From positions 248,001 through 312,000 of the forward strand of contig JANFOE010000577.1 of assembly GCA_025667525.1 (NCBI GenBank): a stretch of DNA of 64,000 nucleotides, read 5' to 3'. The notes beneath the pieces are model-generated. The model was given only the letters and a program-made list of their open reading frames with translations. It did no database searches and was not told the DNA's origin. The position numbers and the translations under genes were made by a program. Source of the DNA: Glebionis coronaria (Eukaryota > Streptophyta > Magnoliopsida > Asterales > Asteraceae). Below, in pieces: positions 41,833 through 56,430 of the stretch (its first letter is position 1; each line of letters opens with the position of its first letter).

Positions 41833-43311
41833 AATGACTGGAAAATTATCCGATTCCTATATTTATAACAAAACTCTTTATTACAGTAATAATCTGATTC
41901 CTATATTTATAACCAAGTTCCATAGGTTCATAGTATAAAAACCACAGACAATTCCACCGATGGTACACCATGCCACATGCCACACACGGCCAAAATCCTT
42001 TAGGCTAGTAAAAAAACTCAGAGATGTTGGTTTGGTGGCTGTATTTAGTGGTGTTGGGCGGATTTCCGTATGGGTCATAAAATTGTTTGAGTTTTTAATT
42101 TATGGTTTGGGCTGATTTTATGTTAGCCTGCTAGGGTGTAGGTTGTGATGAAATTATGGATTACCCTTGAATTTAGGCTAGTCAAGCTTTGTTTCGAAAT
42201 AGGATGACGTGCCAAACAACTCTTAAGTGGCCACACTAAGCTTCCCAAAATGGGAACGACTTTAACCGGTTTAAGTTTGTGAATTCATATAAACAAAAAA
42301 ACATCAAAACAACACCTGATAATAAAATATTTGTTGCACTTCTTGATAAGTCAATGAACTTTTTAAACAAGACATGTAACAAATAATTTCGTGGCCAGAT
42401 TCATAGGAATTATGAAATTTTTACATATCCATGTGGTTTGGGAACACCTCCTTAGGTCCGCCCACGGGGTTACATGCAGAACTCTTAAATCAATTGATTT
42501 GCTAGTCTCTACATCTTATAGGTTTATTTAATGGCTAAAAATTTATTTATCCAACTCAGATGTGAAAACAGAAGAGGTATTGTTCGACTCCTTAGACAAC
42601 TTTGTTGTGTATTTTGTTGAGACATACACAAGACGATGTCACATTTTTTTTTCTTTTTTCCTATTATATGTGTAATAGCAGTTTTATTGCTGGTTTTTTC
42701 TGCACATTCGGTTAGTGGGTCAACTCTTTAGGCGTTGATAGCTAACAAAATACAACATAACTGACTCGGATACATAATAACGTGATTTTGAAAAAATTCG
42801 GCCAATTTGGGACAAATTGTACTATATATATTGAACATAACACTATGTATATGAAATGCCTGTTGATGCTATTTGGTTGCACGAGTTATGAACCATTTGG
42901 AATAGAATGTGTATTAAGCATGGATCCTATAAAGTGCAAATTTCAATAAGTTTCGAGTTTAGTCCAAAAGTTTCAGTTTTGATCTATTTTTCCAATTCCA
43001 TTAGATTGACTTTGTTTGACCGGTTAAACAAGTGGTCAACCAAAATTTATGCCAATCCCGAAAAGGGTGTTTCAATTTTGACCCAAACCACGAATGAGTT
43101 ACAACGAATACAATGACAACCAGTTTCCAGGTCGTAAACGAAGAACAATTACCTTTCATTGTTTCTTTGCAAAGTTAAGATCGAAACATGAAACCAATCT
43201 AAAGAAAGCGTGATTAGGGAAACGAAACAAGTCAACATATACCAAAAACAATCAAACGGTAGCCACAAGATACTGATTTGGAACAAAAAAACATCGAAAG
43301 CAAATTACTAC
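41833..43311. other. Intergenic, no gene seen
   Basis: A segment near 41955-41990 (- strand, RVWHVAW) shares words with 52510-52540 (both contain GGCATGTGGCATGG on that strand), suggesting a common fragment. 43120-43160 resembles 43470-43505, a partial duplicate of the next feature's intron edge. Otherwise the sequence is unremarkable. Confidence 0.45.
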
Positions 43312-43748
43312 CTAATCAAAGGATAGAGTTTGTTGGCAGCACTCTTTCATATCAGTTGTTTTCATCGAACAAGAATTTGTGTTGATGTCGTGGATTGATA
43401 AGAGGTCATTGGGATACATAATAATGTTTGGCGTGAAACCTTTCAAGGAAACAACAATGCACAATCTTTCAGGTTGTAAACGAAAAATACATACCTTCAC
43501 CTGTTTCTATTTTTTATCAAAATATCCCTGCCTTTATTCCAACACCCCATAACATCTATCAAGCCACGAGGAACAAACAACTGATCGTAATAACAACTAT
43601 AGTGTCTCCATAAATCACACATTGTTTTTGGAGAATCAATCACCCCATATTCCTCTTTGTTCACATCAAACCATATTACTTCTCTTCCACCATCGGTTTT
43701 GATGTCGGATTGACGGGCCAACCAATTCAAACAGCCATTAGCAAACAC
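43312..43748 (-). pseudogene. F-box-associated (FBA) domain fragment
   Basis: The open frame 43497-43748 gives NGCLNWLARQSDIKTDG, VIWFDVNKEEYGVIDSPK and VMGCWNKGRDILIK. These are typical words of the FBA domain found C-terminal to plant F-boxes (substrate adaptors of SCF ubiquitin ligases). A second frame (43312-43500) continues with SLKGFTPNIIMYPNDLLSIHDI. The N-terminal F-box is not present. It is unrelated in type to the F-box/LRR pair next door. Confidence 0.6.
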
Positions 43749-43798
43749 GGCTTAACCTATTACCGGATAAGACGTGACTTGGGGTATTTCTCTCCACG

Positions 43799-45060
43799 AG
43801 TTTGATTCACTCACAAGCTAGCCTTCCCTCTTACAAATTTTTACATGAGAAACAAAGATGCTACTCCAATTCAGTTTGACTGTTATACGAGTTACTCGAG
43901 TTTGCATTCGGTAACAACATGACAAATGAAATATAAGAATTAAATTTACCTTTTGACAGTAACGCCCAATTGTAAGCTCCTTCACATTACGAAGCTTTAG
44001 TATAAAACTTTTAAACATTTCTTCACTCTCTTGCGTGCCACGGCGCCTATAGTTTTCATAATCTAACTTACTTTCAATTAAGAAAGACACATCTAACAAC
44101 GACAATTTCCTCATAAACAAACGACATTCGATTGTCAGTGACAAAACATACGACGCATTGATTTCAACAATATCATCATAATCAATACCCTCAAGATCAT
44201 CCCCACCACGAGGATCATATCCTGTAAACACCAATCTCTTAACACTTTTAGAAGTGATATCAAGCAGCCTATAACCGTAGCACCGTGTTAACCCCAAAGA
44301 TTCCAACAAAGGACACCGGATAGAATATTCTCAATCACACCCTCATCCAAGCATGATTCGGAATATCCAAGATCTTAGTGCACTCCAACTAACAGCACAT
44401 CTTGGAACAGACGAACAACCTCCCAATTCCAAAAGAGTAAAAAATGAATTCACCCAACTTAAACTATATTTCAAAATTATATTCCTCGGTTTCTAAACAT
44501 ATGTGAAGTTTTTCAACATTTAAGTTAACAGCAGAACGAAGCAAGTCATTCACTTCTGATTCCAAGTTAACATGAAAAGGGATATTCAATTGGAAATTTT
44601 AAAGTTTCGAATTGCGACATTTAATTAACGTTCTATCAACAATGGAAACGTAATCTGAGAGGATTTGATAACCAAATTCTGATGGTGACGTAGAGAGGGA
44701 GAAAATGAGATTGTCAACATTTGGCCAAAGATGTTGCCCTCGTTTGGAGAGTACACCTGTTCTGATGGCTTCTTACGTATCAGGTAACCAAGAAATGATA
44801 CTAATGAGTACACAATCTGGCAAACATTAATATGATCTTCTCCTTCTATTACTTCGTTTTTGTCAGCAATTCTGATTGTTCTTCGAATAAAATTTTGCCT
44901 CGTTCTTTTTCTAATAGGTTGTGGTTGTTCTTCCATGGCGGCTAACCCTAGATAACTTTGGAACAGTTTATCATTTCATTATTTACAACAAATGTTTTTT
45001 TACTTTGTACGCTAACGTTTGCAATATTTATTCTAATTACCCTCTAAGTTGTTAATGTTT
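43799..45060. repeat. Left arm of a 1.25-kb inverted repeat
   Basis: The arm runs from CTCGTGGAG/AGTTTGATTCACTCACAAGCTAGCC on the outside to GTTGTTAATGTTT at the inner edge. Its reverse complement matches 45088-46331. The arms are separated by 27 bp (45061-45087). Confidence 0.9.
43818..44936 (-). pseudogene. F-box/LRR-type pseudogene, left copy
   Basis: It starts MEEQPQPIRKRTRQNF (44936), with N-terminal basic residues. A 1-base deletion near 44825 destroys the F-box frame (INV then CQIV). Later parts are in other frames: leucine-rich text LLESLGLTRCYGYRLLDITS and NASYVLSLTIECRLFMRKLS, up to LKLRNVKELTIGRYCQK. This copy keeps about 50 bp that the right copy has lost (the TKRGQHLWPNV-type stretch). 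An intact protein would be an SCF substrate adaptor. Confidence 0.75.
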
Positions 45061-45087
45061 TAATCCTTACTTCTGGTAAGATCGTAT

Positions 45088-46331
45088 AAACATTAACAAC
45101 TTAGAGGGTAATTAGAATAAATATTGCAAACGTTACCGTACAAAGTAAAAAACATCTGTTGTAAATAATAAAATGATAAACTGTTCCAAAGTTATCTAAG
45201 GTTAGCCACCATGGAAGAACAACCACAACCTATTAGAAAAAGAACGATGCGAAATTTTATTCGAAGAACAATCAGAAATGCTGACAAAAACGAAGTAATA
45301 GAAGGAGAAGATCATATTAATGTGTTGCCAGATTGTGTACTCATTAGTATCATTTCTCGGTTACCTGATACACAAGAAGCCATCAGAACATGTATACTCT
45401 CCTACTCCTTCTCTACGTCACCATCGGAATTTGGTTATCAAATCCGTTTCCATTGTTGATAGAACGCTAATTAAATGTCACAATTCGAAACTTCAAAAAT
45501 TCCAATTGAATATCCCTTTTCATGTTAACTTGGAATCAGAAGTGGATGACTTGCTTCGTTCTGCTGTTAGCTTAAATGTTGAAAAACTTCACATATGTTG
45601 AACTGAGGAATATAATTTTTAAATACAGTTTAAGTTGGGTGAATTCTTTTTCTTCAATTCATTTTTTACTCATTTGGAATTGAGAGGTTGTTCGTTTGTT
45701 CCAAGATAAGTCGTTAGTTGGAGTGCACTTAAGAGCTTGGATATTTCCGAATCATGCTTGGATGAGGGTGTGATTCAGAATATTCTATCCGGGTGTCCTT
45801 TGTTGGAATCTTTGGGGTTAACACGGTGCTACGGTTATAGGCTGCTTGATATCACTTCTAAAAGTGTTAAGAGATTGGTGTTTACAGGATATGATCCTCG
45901 TGGTGGGGATGATCTTGATTTTATTGATCTTGAGGGTACTGATTATGATGATATTGTTGAAATCAATGCGCCGTATGTTTTGTCACTGACAATCGAATGT
46001 CGTTTGTTTATGAGGAAACTGTCGTTGTTAGATGTGTCTTCCTTAATTGAAAGTAAGTTAGATTATGAAAAATATGGGCGCCGTGGCACGCAAGAGAGTG
46101 AAGAAATGTTTAAAAGTTTTATACTAAAGCTTCGTAATGTGAAGGAGCTTACAGTTGGGCGTTATTGTCAAAAGGTAAAATTCAATTCTTATATTTCATT
46201 TGTCATGTTGTTACCGAATGCAAACTCGAGTAACTCATATAACAGTCAAATTGAATTGGAGTAGCATCTTTTTTTTCTCATGTAAAAATTTGTAAAAGGG
46301 GAGGCTAGTTTGTGAGTGAATCAAACTCATT
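45088..46331. repeat. Right arm of the inverted repeat
   Basis: This is the reverse complement of 43799-45060 with scattered differences and indels. The outer edge is GGCTAGTTTGTGAGTGAATCAAACTC; beyond it the sequences differ. Confidence 0.9.
45211..46264 (+). pseudogene. F-box/LRR-type pseudogene, right copy
   Basis: It starts MEEQPQPIRKRTMRNF and keeps the F-box in frame (INVLPDCVLISIISRLPDTQ). A deletion of about 50 bp just behind the F-box (near 45400) shifts the frame. Later blocks are VNLESEVDDLLRSAV, then after a stop ELRGCSFVP, then the open frame 45737-46264 with LLESLGLTRCYGYRLLDITS and NAPYVLSLTIECRLFMRKLS. The two copies are broken at different points. It is divergent from the left copy, with starts 274 bp apart. 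Confidence 0.78.
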
Positions 46332-49300
46332 GTTGGGTTCATGTCATAGTAGTTACAAAACGAAGCAAAAACGCTCGTCTAAACTTAAATTGATGAGCGG
46401 TCGAGTTATCAGCCACTTGATAAGTGGTGGAAAACATAAATTGTATCTTAGTTAAATTTACTACAGTCGGTAAAAGTTAACAACCTGATTAAGTTGATAT
46501 CCACAAGAGGTAACACGTCATTTAATTTCGAAACCAATTCAAGTTCATATCGAAAACAACGCAAAATCATTTATAAGACAGTCAGGCATTTGATCAAACA
46601 CTTGGTCTACACATACTATTCAACAATGGATGACAATAATCAGATATTTTACCTTTAGAAATAATTCGTGTTTGATGAACAACTGCAAGTGACACCTTAG
46701 ACGTATTTGTATCATCCAGCATTGGTGGGCCACTTGATGGACCTTCCTGGAACACATAACAGAGAACCACAAATCATGTCTTGCCCTTGAGTAGAAAAAC
46801 TAATAAAATGTGGAAAATAAAGAGGTGATGATTTTGACCCATATATTTACAGACTGTTCGACCTCAGTTTAGCTTTTTATATCTAATGAGTAAAGTTAAA
46901 AAACTATGTGAAAGACAAAACGAACCGCACTTTATCCGAAGTGTATTTAAATGCTTGCAACCTCTCTTAAGCATCTTCAATCAGTACACTTGATTAAGAT
47001 CTTATCAAAAAAACATAATCAATAAATTAATTCTATAAAAATTTGAGAAAAAGGACATAAAATGTTAGCAGCTCGACACGGCCTGTTTAGAAAGCTGCTT
47101 GTTCTGTCCGAGACTCATTACCCAACCCACCTGTTTTCCCATGATTACAGAAAACCAAACAAATAGTGAACATGAGAGAGTGAGAGAGCGCACGGACCTT
47201 CGGAACAGGTTGAGATGGTGAATCCCTGATCTACTAGACATTGTAAATGAACCGCCTTCTTTGCATACATGGCACAACCATTATAACAAATGGCAACTGT
47301 ATTGGGTCAAATACTTAAATGAACTTGATGATTTATACTACTCTATTTTGAAACCTGCAATATAATTAAAGGAAGTTTACATCTTTTTTTAATAATGCAG
47401 GAAGGTCAATAACAAGGTGTTACCATCACCCATGCGTGCACCAAATCACAAATACACATCAAAAAATCATATATGTAGCACTAAATAGTAAAAACCATCT
47501 CAGATTAAACAGAGAAATCGTGGTGTCTTATCTCATTTCAAAGCTTCACTAATCACAACCTTCATAAGTGGGACACAAACCTCGAGTCCCGAGTAAGCCT
47601 GCACATTAAAACAGTACACAACCTTCAAAATCAAAATCAATTTAAAAACCACTTCAAAACACAAAACTCGACAGAACTTGTGCACTCTTTATGTACTTAC
47701 AGTCCTAACACATGTCCAAACTCAAATGCGACATCTGAAATACTGTTAGCCGACCCTCTACACTCTTGAAACTTTCCTTGCTGATGTTGATATCTAGAAC
47801 AGGAGTTCCATCCATCTGCACAAATAATGTATAAGCAAAAGTTTCACTTTGTTGCAACAAACCAAACCTCAGATTGCAGATCTACAACAATCAATAACAG
47901 TACCAAACACTGACTGACTTTCACTACAAAAATCAAAATAGAGCCCGATTAAAAAGGTTAACAATGCCGGGTTTTACCTAAGGGCTTAAAAGGGGAGGGA
48001 CTTTATAAGAAAATGGCATACATCGCGGTTTGTAAAACGGGCTTTATGATACTTAATGGAGCCCGGTTTTGTGTTATGTAACCTTGCTCCATTATTAAAA
48101 AAAAACATTTTTAATTAGATACAGGTCCTATGCAGTTTAACATACTAAATATCACTAATGATCACAACATTTTCGCAGCAAGTGTTTAGTTGGGCTAGGA
48201 GGAAGAAGTTACACAAAATGAAATGACCACATGCCGACCTTTCCGAAACACTAACTTTGTGGATATGATATCTTTGGGAAAAAATAGGTCAAATGCTTTT
48301 TCTTACATTTATTTATTCACCATCATTTATTCTTTCGAACCTATTATTGCTGATGTATTATTCAAAGTGAAGTAATGTGATGTGAAATACATGGAGGTGG
48401 AGAGTATCCTATAGCCGAGATAAAAGTGACAAATGAGAGACAACTAATGTAATAGAATTCATACAACAAAGAACCCTGTGCATATTCAGTGAACCTAACA
48501 CGTGAAAATATATCAACACTTTGTCAAAGAAAAGTACACGTTGTGACATTTCTGGTGGAGTATGAAAGCAGTTACAAAGGCATTACCAAGACACGAATCA
48601 AATAATTAAAGTAAAAAATGGGTAAGACTTTATGATTTATATCAATATTTCATAAGCAACTACAGTGGGAAGTGTGGCTCTATCACTTCAGCATATAGCT
48701 ATGTACAAGACGCATAATAAAAAGTTAATGTCTTGCATCAGCTGTAAAAACGTTTGCTATCCAGCTCTATCACTTCAGCAAATAGCCATGTACAAGTTTA
48801 ACTAAGTTGTTACATTTACTTTTTGTTCCTTGAATAATGTTCAAATATCAATATGTGGCTCGCTAGACCTGATTCAGAATCCTCGTATCAACAAAAGAGT
48901 GGTGTTAAGATAGTATACCTTGATTTCCAGCCATAGCTGTGTTTTATCATCTTATGTACTTTCCTCCGATCATCTTTATGGATAGAAATCCTCGCCTTAG
49001 TTACAGCCCCTACATGAAGTCCAAAAAGAGACTGGTCCTTTCCAATAGCAAAGTCATGCTCATCGAAAGTAACATCATTAAGTTGTTACCTATTCTTCTT
49101 TTTAAAGGTGTGGATTCCTATCTTTTTCCTTTGAGGCTGTGGTTCTGGTTGTTCATTCATATTTTGCCCAACCATATCATGCTCATCCATGCCATCCTAA
49201 CCTTAACAAAACACGCAACAATAATTCACTCAATAGTTTGAATAACAAGTCAATATCAATAATATAATGGTGTTATGTATGCATCTGGTCTGCTTGACTA

Positions 49301-50011
49301 TGAATGTATTTTACTTTGGCTATTGCAGTGTTCAGATTAAACAAACTTTCAAGGTAAAATAAACAAGTTTCAAATGGCAGGCCGGGACATGGTGATTTCA
49401 GTGTGCTTATTAGATGATATCTTGAATAACTTTTGTAACCTCGTTAAACCAAATAAACCATTAACAGACTTTAGGCCTAATTGCATACTACAACATAAGC
49501 AAAATCAAGCAACGTCTAAAAACCTAGACATTTCCTCAATTTCTATATAATAAAAGAAGTTGAGACAAGTAAACATTTTTAATACCTTATTTCATTGTGG
49601 CCAACCTTTATATCAAATAAAACCCTTAATTTTAATGAACTCAATTGACACTTTATTACTTTATATCACATAAAACCTAGACATTTTAATGAACTCAGTA
49701 AACACTTTTCATAAACTTATTACTTTATTAAACATTATATTAAAAAGACATGATTTAGTCCTAGACATCAATTGACTAAAAAACCTATGACTAAACTAAG
49801 ACATAAACGGGAAATGAGTAAACTTAGACAACATTAGACACACGAAAACCCCCATGTATAACAGCAATGTAAGGCCTGAAACTCCTATCTTGGACGGCAA
49901 ATAGGATGTTCAAACGACGTATTTGTAAGAGCAAAAACTAACACAAAATTTGCATGCAATATATATCAATATGGTTTTGTCTAAATCGATCAAATTTAGT
50001 GATGCGTTGTC
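46332..50011 (-). other. Intergenic with unidentified exon-like fragments on the - strand
   Basis: 46440-46690 resembles 15299-15575. Short segments bounded by splice-like sites are visible: 46746-46653 (EGPSSGPPMLDDTNTSKVS), 47815-47701 and 47598-47533 (ending SEALK and a stop). At 49215-48922 a coding-like piece with one stop reads NDVTFDEHDFAIGKDQSLF and VGAVTKARISIHKDDRRK. I could not join them in one frame and do not recognise the protein. A CACTA-like terminus CACTACAAAAATC with GCCCG-rich subterminal words lies at 47927-48090; no matching end was found. Confidence 0.35.
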
Positions 50012-50230
50012 CTAATTCAAGGGATACCTCACTGCCGACAAACATATTTTCACAGGCCACGAGCACCACTTTCTGTGGGTTGTGCCTCCAATAACACACT
50101 TGATCCATTCATCAGATTCAGCCCACGTCAGTCCATGCCCACAGCGATAAAACTCCAAGCCAGGTAGTACTGCACCACTCCCAGCTCTCCTTTGAAACTC
50201 CTTCACTGCACATCTGTACATGAAGAATAA
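50012..50230 (-). pseudogene. Unidentified coding-like fragment
   Basis: The frame gives RCAVKEFQRRAGSGAVLPGL, EFYRCGHGLTWAESDEWIKC and VIGGTTHRKW. The composition is protein-like and not low-complexity, but I do not recognise the family. It may belong with the fragments at 46.6-49.2 kb on the same strand. No start or partner exon is clear. Confidence 0.35.
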
Positions 50231-50347
50231 ATCAGAAGTGAGCACTGCTTTTTGGAACTCTATCATCACGCAGTTCAAATCCATATAAACCCTAAACGTA
50301 GTGAACGAAATACATATAAAATTCCAAAAATCTTCTATCCATTGCAT

Positions 50348-51289
50348 GAACTAATGTTTATTACATTGCATTCCAAGTTCTCATAGTTTTGCTTTAATAC
50401 AAACAACAATGTCACGAGTTCTATTAGTGTTTATATATAGATAGATATTAGCATTTCACTTTGGTCACATACACGATAACTTTGTAGATATTAGATCTAT
50501 AGCGGGAATCATGTTATTTGACTTGTACAAATCAATATGATTTAGTTATCATAACTTCCAATTTAACAACATTATCACACAATACACGATTCAGGTCATA
50601 TAAAGCCTTGGAAATACATATAAACAGAATGCGGGTATAAAAAGCTATCATACATTTTTTATCGAACAATCACATGCACACACAGACTGATAATAATGAA
50701 GCCCTATTCAACAAAGTAATCACAAATTTAGTTGTTACAGCTGCACAACGGATTAGTATCATATACGCTATAATATTTCAGTTTTATTCAAAAATCACCT
50801 AAAATACATCTCAAATCCAAATAAACACACAAGTGAGCAGTTACAAATTTGTGACAAATTATAACGAACTAATTAACCGTCTAACAGTTATCTATATACA
50901 CTATAAGATCTTCAATTATATACTAAAAACACAAATATTACGTTTCAAATTCATATAAACCCTAGAAATAACAATGAATAAACCGGATTTATATCTAAAT
51001 CTATATTTTAGAGCTATGTGCTATCAATATACTCTACAAAAAAGTTCACATTCACCAAATAATCACACCATAGCAACGGTTCATGTGAGATAAGTCTAGA
51101 AACACACAAAGAAATTAGTTGTTACAAATTTACAGCAAACTATAACTAGCTAACCATCTAACTGCTATCTAATCACAAAACATAGCGAACGAAAGTACAC
51201 ACACAAATTCCTACACACACAGAATTATAACTTACTCTGTAGTCTTACATAACATAATATTTCGTGACATAACATACTAAGATACAATC
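50348..51289. other. AT-rich sequence, no gene seen
   Basis: Only simple AT-rich sequence with loosely repeated phrases (ACAAATTTAGTTGTTACA and relatives near 50730, 51110) is present. No open frame or RNA gene was recognised. Confidence 0.5.
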
Positions 51290-51560
51290 AACTGATAAAT
51301 CCATAAATGCATCTATAGTACTGACCAAAACACTCCCAGTTCAAATGTAAATCCAGCTGATAAATCTACAGTACTGACCATAATCTTCGCAGTTCAAATG
51401 TAAATCCAGCTGATAAATCCGCAAATGTATCTACAGTACTGACCAAAATCTTCCCAGTTCAAATGTAAATCCAGCTGATAAATCCATAAATGTATCTATA
51501 GTACTGACCAAAATCCTCCAGTTCAAATATAAATCAAGCTGATAAATCCAAAAATGTAAA
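51290..51560. repeat. Minisatellite, about 65-bp unit, four copies
   Basis: The unit runs approximately from GATAAATCC(A/G)(T/C)AAATG through AGTACTGACCA and CAGTTCAAATGTAAATCCAGCT. Copies lie at about 51295, 51359 (shortened), 51409 and 51475, with a partial fifth. The last copy is the most diverged. Confidence 0.85.
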
Positions 51561-53019
51561 TCCAGCAAAGCCAAAAAAACTGCAAAAACAAAACAAAAAA
51601 ATGGTAAGAGGCATTTTAAACCCAAAAAAATTACAAGCAGTTTTTTCAATCCTAACAATCAGTCTATAGTAATCTAATTAAACCCAAAAAATTCACTCAA
51701 ACTTACTTTACTTCATATGCTGGGATTCCACAAACAGTCTTCAGTCAAGGACTACCCGTGTATTACCCGTGTCCAAGCCACCTGTGCCCCCATCATTAGT
51801 GCCCCCAACATCAGCCTCCTGGTCACCATCATTCCTAACAAAACAGATATTAAAACATCAATAATTTATATGTCATGTTGGGGCCGTGGCAGGGAATAAT
51901 GTTACCTCTTTATAAATTAGTACGTGGAATGGAACGTCAAACGTGGAATGGATCAGGGAATGGTAATCTATTATTGTACTCATAAATTAGCCCAATGTAT
52001 GGAATGATAATATATTGCCTCTTTAGATATTAGTCCATTGTACTGACCTCGTGGAATGGTAATATATTACTGTGCTCATAAATTAACCCGATCTGTTTCT
52101 GTTCTACTTCGTACTCCTAAACTAGGTTGGTCCGTGTACCCCGTACTCATACATTAGCAGACACCAAAACCAAATAATACCAACAAACACCCCGCAACCC
52201 GAAAAACTATAGTAATTAAGTGAGTTAACTGATTACCTTTTTCACCATTTTAAAGAGCAAATAATTAATCTCATACATTTGAACAAATCTCAATTTAAAA
52301 ACATGCTCAATCCAAATCAGTTGTAAATCACTAAAGACGAATCATAAAAGAAAAATCAAGAAATCATATTTCCTTATTTTTAATTGCAACAAATCACAAT
52401 GCACAAATGCACAATATCAAAAATCAAATTAAGAAATTTAAAGATTAGATCTATTTACCTTTATGTAATAATTCCGAAAGCATCTGTTACAACAGAGAAG
52501 ACAAAAAGATGATCCCATGCCACATGCCAAACACGTCTTTCAAACCCAACCATAACAGATCTAAAGAAAACACAAACAGGTTCCATGTTTTTGTTTTTTT
52601 CTTAAAGCAGAGTGAGAGTGAGTGTGTTAAGGCGGCGGTTGTATTGAGTAAGAACCCTAATTTTGAAACACATACAACAAGTGTTTTATGTCGGCTGGTG
52701 TAGTGAGTGACTAGGTTTTTCAATTGAGCCGAACCAAACCCGAGCCGAACCGAACCGGTTTTTTTTGTTAGATTTTTGGTTTTGTGTATTTATGTCGGTT
52801 TAGCTTGGTTTGGTTTAACTTCGAGCTAAAAGTAATAATCGTACGCTAAACTCTATAATTGGTTCAATTTTTTTGTTCAATTCGGTTTTAATTTTGCTCG
52901 GTTTAATTTGATTCGTGTTTTTTTCGAAAACACTTTTCATTTCGATTTTGCACTGATCCTCAGCTTAAAATACTACTATCCAATGATAAAAACTAAATAT
53001 ACAAATATAAATGTATAAT
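51561..53019. other. Intergenic with small exon-like segments on the - strand
   Basis: 51835-51740 (- strand) follows an acceptor-like TTGTTAG and encodes a Gly/Asp-rich NDGDQEADVGGTNDGGTGG. 52588-52460 (- strand) has an ATG frame MEPVCVFFRSVMVGFERRVW ending at TAA just before an AAG|GTAAAT donor. Neither can be assigned. 52720-52990 has GAACCGAACCGG and GGTTTAGCTTGG words that look like another decayed MITE. Confidence 0.35.
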
Positions 53020-53250
53020 AGAAAATTCTTTGTAACAAATGGAGTACTAAAGTAGTGTACTACACATTCACACATGTCATGTTTGTACGTAGAGTCTAGA
53101 ATTCAGTTTCACCCAGAAAAATCGGAAATTAAAATCGAACCAAAAAATTGAATTGAATTTTGGAATAAACTTTACAAAACCGAATGAGCTGAATTAGGTA
53201 TTTTGTTCACTGTCTAGATATGGATTTGGGATAATAAAAACCGAATAGAA
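53020..53250. repeat. Repeat block, copy without insertion
   Basis: The sequence GGAGTACTAAAGTAGTGTACTACACATTCACACATGTCATG and what follows it, to about 53245, is paralogous to 53710-53748 plus 54147-54330. This copy has an uninterrupted ACATTCAC where the other has a hAT insertion. Confidence 0.75.
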
Positions 53251-53748
53251 TCGAATCGAAAATCAAATTCGCATAAATATATTGGCTGGTGTAGTGAGTG
53301 GCACGTGATATGACAAAATGGGATGCTCTTAAAATACTATCGTGAAGTACTATCTAAAATTAAAAAAACAAAATATTTTTCCAACAAAAATATGAATGAT
53401 AAGAAAAGTTCAACATATTTTTTTAAACATAAATTCAATTAATCAATCATAGCCATTCCTTTTTTTTTTCATCTCTCCAAAAAAATAATTTTCGTTAAAG
53501 TATATACATATGCCCTCGATAGAAAGATGATTTAATTCTCATTTTGATGGTGTATTTTTTGTTACTTGACGATTTACCGTTTTTATGATATTTAATTTTA
53601 AGAAAAAAGTGGAAAGTTGGTTTGAAAAAATATGATTAATTGATGTGGTTTTTGCTATAAAAAAGGTTTACATTGATCTCAACTTTATGAATGATAACAC
53701 AAACATTTTTAACTGATGGAGTATTAAAGTAGTTTAGTACGCATTCAC

Positions 53749-54146
53749 GTGCAGAGCATCGGACCCAAACCAGACTTGATAAGATCGGATCAAACCGAAC
53801 ACCGAAATGATCTAAAACCCATAGGACCGGACTGAAATGGGTTGGTCCGAGTCAGTCCATCCGGTCCGATCTTCTAAAGAATAACCGACGATTTTTTGGT
53901 AAGACCAAACTAGACTGAAGACCGAAATAGTCCAAAACCTTGACCGAGGTCCGGACCGAGATTGTACGATACGGTTCGGGTCGGTCTGGTACGGCCTGAT
54001 CTTATTAAGAATAATCGACGGGATTTTGGTAAGATCGGACCAGACTAAAGACCGAAATAGTCCAAAACCTTGACCGAAAACCAGACCGAGATTGTAAAAT
54101 CCGGTCTGGTTTCTTTGTCTGGTCGACGGTCTAAAGTGCTCACTAC
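53749..54146. mobile_element. hAT-type MITE with degenerate 8-bp TSD
   Basis: The 398-bp element starts GTGCAGAGCATCGGACC and ends so that its complement reads GTAGTGAGCACTTTAGACC. The flanks GCATTCAC (53741-53748) and TAATCCAC (54147-54154) are diverged copies of the ACATTCAC seen at the empty paralogous site near 53066. The interior has two imperfect repeats of about 150 bp with GACCGAAATAGTCCAAAACC, each read with GGTCCG-type motifs. Confidence 0.8.
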
Positions 54147-54651
54147 TAATCCACACATGTCATGTTTGTACGTAGAGCTTAAAGTTCAGTTCACACACAA
54201 AAACCGAAACTAAAATCGAACAAAAAAGCTTTAACCCAACTTGTAATGGAACGAATTTGCCGAAATCAAATCAGTCTGAATTTGGTATTTGGTTCTCATT
54301 CTCGATATGGATTTGGCAAAATAGAAACCGAACAAACTATACAACTCGATAACCACACTGATGAACACGCCTAATTTATTAACACTATGTTCTCGAGATT
54401 TATTTTGGAGAGAAAGGAAAGGATTCGGAAAGAAAGTAGAAGTTAGTTGTGTTCTCAAGATTTTTTTATAAGAGAAAAGAAAGGAAGAGAAAGGAAGATA
54501 CAAGCTATTTTGACTATAAAATCTTCTTCCCACTTTTGGGATGATTCTTTTTCTTTTCTCTTCTCTTCTTTTATCTTTAATTCTTTTCTTTTCATCCTAA
54601 TAATAACTCGAGAACTTAGCGTAACTTCTTCGCTACTTTTACTTTATATTT

Positions 54652-56430
<1,779 letters not shown>

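Noticed and set aside
47927..48090. CACTA transposon terminus (CACTACAAAAATC with GCCCG words)
   Set aside because: No matching inverted end or 3-bp TSD was found; kept only as a remark. TTTTGTAGTG at 35750 is too far away and in another context.
46653..50347. A multi-exon gene on the - strand
   Set aside because: Splice-like sites exist but the frames of the pieces do not join and contain stops; no family could be recognised.
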